From NCBI GenBank assembly GCA_949283655.1, contig CASDTH010000026.1, positions 54,049 to 118,048 on the forward strand: a stretch of DNA of 64,000 nt, read 5' to 3'. Under the pieces are notes generated by a model. It did not search any database. It had not been told where the DNA came from and saw only the letters and a list, made by a program, of their open reading frames with translations. This DNA comes from an uncultured bacterium. GTDB taxonomy: Bacteria; Bacillota; Clostridia; Oscillospirales; Acutalibacteraceae. Every line of letters starts with the position of its first letter. Position 1 is the first letter of the stretch. Shown in pieces: positions 61,160 through 64,000 of this stretch. The translations under genes were made by a program, and so were the position numbers.

Positions 61160-62692
61160 TTAAACGTGGTTGCAGGAGCCATCGATCTCCCGATAATGCG
61201 CACTCAGCCATTTACGATCCAGCTTACCGTTGGCGTTATAGGGCATCCGGCTGGTTTGCAGCACAATCCCCGGGAGCATATAAGGCGGCAGCTTGCCTTT
61301 GGCAACAGAAAGCAACTCCTTGCTGGCTGCATTCCCCTGATAGACCAAAACCAGCTTATCACGCCCTGCGTCATACAGGCAGGCACAGGTATCCACGCCC
61401 TCGCAGGCGGAAAACGCCGCCTCTATCTCGCCCAGCTCAATCCGATAACCCATATGCTTGATCTGATAATCCTTACGCCCTGCATACATCAGCTCACCGC
61501 GTGCATTAAAATAGACCAGGTCGCCCGTCCTATAAACCCGCTCGGGATAGGAGTGATTCAGCGGATTTTGCACAAAGCTCTCCGCTGTTTTGTCCGGCAT
61601 TCCATAATATCCAAGCGCTAAAAACGACCCACGCACACACAGCTCGCCACGCTCTCCGAGCGCGGCTGGGGCGCCGCTTTCATCCAGCACCAGCAGGCCG
61701 CAGTGATCGCACGCACGCCCAATAGGCAGAGGCTCCTCCTCCCGAAACGGACGGTCAACAACATAGTAAGCGCAAATATCTGTTGTTTCCGTCGGCCCGT
61801 AAAGGTTGGCAAACAGCGCCTGCGGATAATGGGCCCTCCATATGTTCAGCCATTTCACTGGCATCACCTCACCCGCAAACAAAATTGTGTGCAGGCTTGA
61901 GGGCCTTTGATAATCCAACGCCTTCAATCGGGCAATCAGGCCTAGCGCCGAGGGCACCCAATAGATGGTGTTGACCTGGTGCTCCTCTAAATACTCCAGC
62001 AGCTTAACCGGAAAAGAGAAGTAGGATTTTGGCGGTATGCACAGTGTTGCACCACTACACAGCGTTGTAAAAATATCCAGCACCGACATACTGAAATAAA
62101 ACGGCGTCTGGCTGGCAAAGACTGTCTCCTGCGTAATATGGAACGCTCGCTCTACCCAACGCGCATAATCAAGCACACTGCGGTGGCAAACCACAGCCCC
62201 CTTCGGCACGCCTGTGGAGCCTGAGGTAAACAGCACATAAAGCGGATCGGTATCAAGCATGCGGCTGCGAACCTGCGCTAACGCCTGTGTGTTACAGGCA
62301 GAGCGGCACAGCTCCTCAAATAAAACAAGCTGCGCGCCACCCAAAAAATCCTGCGCAGCCTGCGCATGGGCCGCATCCGTCAGCACTGCGGCCGGCTCCA
62401 GCGTGCAAAAAATGCTCTGAACACGCGCTGGCGGCATGTGCGTATCAATCACCGTATAAAAATTGCCACTGTAGGCCACCCCCAGCATAGCCGCCAGGCA
62501 CGCAATCCCTTTCTCCAGATAGACTGCAACCGGCCGCCCTTCGGCCTGAAGAGCAAGCAACCCGCTGCCGATTGATTGGCATAGCCGGGTGAAATCTGCA
62601 TAGCTGATTGAACCATCCTCCTCTACGAAGGCGGTTTTTTCAGGCAGCCGCTGTGCGGTTTGCTCCAGCAGCGTCAGTACAGTTTCCGTCAT
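61160..62692 (-). CDS. dltA: D-alanine-D-alanyl carrier protein ligase DltA
   Basis: A 510-residue adenylating enzyme that charges DltC with D-alanine. The P-loop is FTSGSTGVPKGAVV; ANLYGPTETTDI and the C-terminal YRTGDLVYFNARGELMYAGR and DYQIKHMGYRIELGEIEAA are adenylation motifs; the last Lys is in ANGKLDRKWL. The length matches DltA. AGGAGG precedes the ATG at 62692. Substrate choice (D-Ala versus another amino acid) rests on operon context. Confidence 0.9.
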   Translation of the reverse strand: MTETVLTLLEQTAQRLPEKTAFVEEDGSISYADFTRLCQSIGSGLLALQAEGRPVAVYLEKGIACLAAMLGVAYSGNFYTVIDTHMPPARVQSIFCTLEPAAVLTDAAHAQAAQDFLGGAQLVLFEELCRSACNTQALAQVRSRMLDTDPLYVLFTSGSTGVPKGAVVCHRSVLDYARWVERAFHITQETVFASQTPFYFSMSVLDIFTTLCSGATLCIPPKSYFSFPVKLLEYLEEHQVNTIYWVPSALGLIARLKALDYQRPSSLHTILFAGEVMPVKWLNIWRAHYPQALFANLYGPTETTDICAYYVVDRPFREEEPLPIGRACDHCGLLVLDESGAPAALGERGELCVRGSFLALGYYGMPDKTAESFVQNPLNHSYPERVYRTGDLVYFNARGELMYAGRKDYQIKHMGYRIELGEIEAAFSACEGVDTCACLYDAGRDKLVLVYQGNAASKELLSVAKGKLPPYMLPGIVLQTSRMPYNANGKLDRKWLSAHYREIDGSCNHV

Positions 62693-62707
62693 TATGCCAC
62701 CTCCTGT

Positions 62708-62731
62708 AGCGGCATGTGTCAAAATGCCGCT
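62708..62731 (-). promoter_or_regulatory. Hairpin in the dltA 5' leader
   Basis: Perfect inverted repeat AGCGGCAT/ATGCCGCT with an eight-base loop, just after the predicted transcription start and directly before the ribosome site. Could be an operator or an mRNA stabiliser. Confidence 0.5.
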
Positions 62732-62743
62732 GCTTTCGTCGAG

Positions 62744-62772
62744 AGTATACAACCGTAGAAAAGAGATGTCAA
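62744..62772 (-). promoter_or_regulatory. Promoter of the dlt operon
   Basis: Minus-strand TTGACA (62767-62772), 17 bases, TATACT (62744-62749). Confidence 0.85.
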
Positions 62773-62820
62773 TGAAACGAAACTATTCTTGACAAGGGCA
62801 TAATGCCAAGTGAAAAGGTT

Positions 62821-64000
62821 TTAGATTTTCCAGTGGATTGTAACACTCTCACTGGTAGCGTCAATCTGTGATATGAGTATATCAACCACCTTGCGCTTAT
62901 CGTCAAAGCTCACGGACTCCCAGTCATCGAGATAGCCCGTAATGCTGTCAATCTGTGGAGCGGAAACAGAATTAGCGGTGAGGTCTGCGACCAGCCGGAG
63001 CTGTTTCTGCCGTTCCGCATCCAGTTCCTCAATACGTGTATTTGCGTATTGCAGGAGAAGCGGATTAGCGCCGGACAAAGTGTCCAGAAGTTTCTCGATC
63101 TCGCTTTCCGTCTTTGCCAGGGCAACACGGGCGGCGGTCAGCTTCGGATTGTAGCTTTGTTCCTTACCGCCTTTCAGCGTGTGGAATTTCCGCATCTTCT
63201 TAACCATCTCGCCGTAGACAAACGCCTCCATGCTTTGCGCGGTCAGCGTACCGGCTCCCTCGCAGCTCCCATTGTCCGCCCGCTGTTTGCATCGTAGGTA
63301 AACAACGCCGTTTTGAGCTCTCAAGGCAGTTAGCGCATAACCACAGCGCCCACACTTGATTTTCCCGGCCAGCCATGTGTTATGGCATTTCCGGCCATTC
63401 TGGAATGTGGTGTTTTGTGAGAGCTTGCGCTGAACGGTCAGCCAGAGCTGGGAGGGGATGCGCCCCTGGTGGGGCGCAATCACAAGGATTGGCTCCTCAC
63501 CCTCGCGCCCTTGATAGAGATAACAGCTATTGTCCCCTGTGAACATTTCCGGGGGACTTTCGATTTTTACGCCCTGGGCCTTAAAGTATTCGTAGATGTC
63601 CATATCAGCCTGGACATAAACGGGGTTTCTCAGCAGTTTGGAGATAAACGCCCGCTGGAGAGCCTTGTCATAAACCTTGATGGAGTGTTTGACAAAGTAC
63701 CGGGTTATATCGCCGTAGGAGTTGCCCGGTTCCGCATACATTTGAAACATCAGCTCGGCAAAATCCATTTCCGCATTTTCCACCAGCTTCTTTGTCTTGA
63801 TCCCGTCCATGACGATGGGCTCGGTATCAAAGCCGTATGGCGTCCGGCCCCGCATATAGTAGCCTTTGGTACACCGGGAATAGAAAGCGTCCTGCACACG
63901 CATCTGGATGCTTTCGCGTTCAAGCTGGGCAAAGACAATGCAGATATTGAGCATCGCCCGGCCCATCGGCGTGGAAGTGTCAAACTTTTCTGTGCAGGAC
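62821..64000 (-). CDS. Large serine recombinase, C-terminal part (5' end beyond window)
   Basis: About 393 codons are present. The visible part starts near the end of the resolvase domain (FDTSTPMGRAMLNICIVFAQ, LERESIQMRVQDAFY), goes on with the recombinase domain (GRTPYGFDTEP, then the YGDITRYFVKH region), a zinc ribbon (KCGRCGYAL ... RCKQRADNGSCEG) and a helical C-terminus with coiled-coil character (LAKTESEIEKLLDTLS, RIEELDAERQKQLRL). Such enzymes move Tn1549-like elements or phages by recombination at att sites. The catalytic Ser would lie outside the window. The gene ends 48 bases from the dlt promoter, so the element edge is probably close. Confidence 0.92.
   Translation of the reverse strand, partial: SCTEKFDTSTPMGRAMLNICIVFAQLERESIQMRVQDAFYSRCTKGYYMRGRTPYGFDTEPIVMDGIKTKKLVENAEMDFAELMFQMYAEPGNSYGDITRYFVKHSIKVYDKALQRAFISKLLRNPVYVQADMDIYEYFKAQGVKIESPPEMFTGDNSCYLYQGREGEEPILVIAPHQGRIPSQLWLTVQRKLSQNTTFQNGRKCHNTWLAGKIKCGRCGYALTALRAQNGVVYLRCKQRADNGSCEGAGTLTAQSMEAFVYGEMVKKMRKFHTLKGGKEQSYNPKLTAARVALAKTESEIEKLLDTLSGANPLLLQYANTRIEELDAERQKQLRLVADLTANSVSAPQIDSITGYLDDWESVSFDDKRKVVDILISQIDATSESVTIHWKI

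Overview
The window reads as a chromosomal segment of a moderately GC-rich Gram-positive bacterium of the class Clostridia (Bacillota). Supporting signs are a tRNA-sensing T-box, a consensus CIRCE site, sortase-anchored pilin genes, a dlt (D-alanylation) operon, DUF5685, DUF1540 and YraN family genes, and strong AGGAGG-type ribosome binding sites. The exact family (Oscillospirales or Christensenellales relatives are candidates) cannot be fixed from sequence alone. Most genes lie on the minus strand. Promoters of TTGACA-17-TATAAT type are unusually clear and were used to delimit operons. || Layout from left to right. 1-2.9 kb: rpiR-type regulator, FAD oxidoreductase and cmk (cut by the edge). 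3.0-5.3 kb: a DUF5685 / J-like / membrane protein cassette. 5.5-9.1 kb: a membrane-anchored phosphoesterase and a solitary trpB2 under a Trp T-box. 9.2-12.4 kb: small membrane protein, gap, an orphan GHKL ATPase protein and intergenic repeat A. 12.4-17.3 kb: a peptidyl-prolyl isomerase and the polyamine importer potABCD. 17.7-23.3 kb: a 55-residue N/Q-rich protein below usual size cut-offs, a GH20 hexosaminidase, a DUF6056-like membrane protein and an [FeFe]-hydrogenase-like protein. 23.0-29.2 kb: a two-component system, then divergent hsp20-clpB behind a CIRCE operator. 29.9-39.4 kb: pckA, tsaD, an ABC exporter, rimI, a phosphatase-like protein lacking its catalytic residues, a GNAT and polA. 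39.7-44.0 kb: a five-tRNA cluster (Gly, Gly, Arg, His, Gln) and tig-clpP-clpX. 44.1-47.9 kb: phosphoesterase, DUF1540 protein, thrC and a dipeptidase. 48.8-52.6 kb: rplS-lepB-lepB-rbgA-rnhB-yraN. 52.6-58.1 kb: an XRE regulator facing a pilin operon, and two class C sortases. 58.1-62.8 kb: a dlt-type operon in the order A-C-B-D. 62.8-64 kb: the C-terminal part of a large serine recombinase, probably the edge of a mobile element. || Beyond ordinary genes, five intergenic regions (about 11.75-12.39, 19.96-20.13, 29.2-29.83, 47.88-48.76 and 55.15-56.29 kb) share a mosaic family of GC-rich, hairpin-dense repeats. Several hairpins differ in sequence between copies but keep pairing, which suggests selection on structure. 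Two copies are inverted around the segment that carries the pilin gene. A single type I-C-like CRISPR repeat sits at the right end of the last copy. The pilin gene lacks an in-frame start ahead of its signal peptide and seems to need a one-base slip in an adenine run. These are the most unusual parts of the window.
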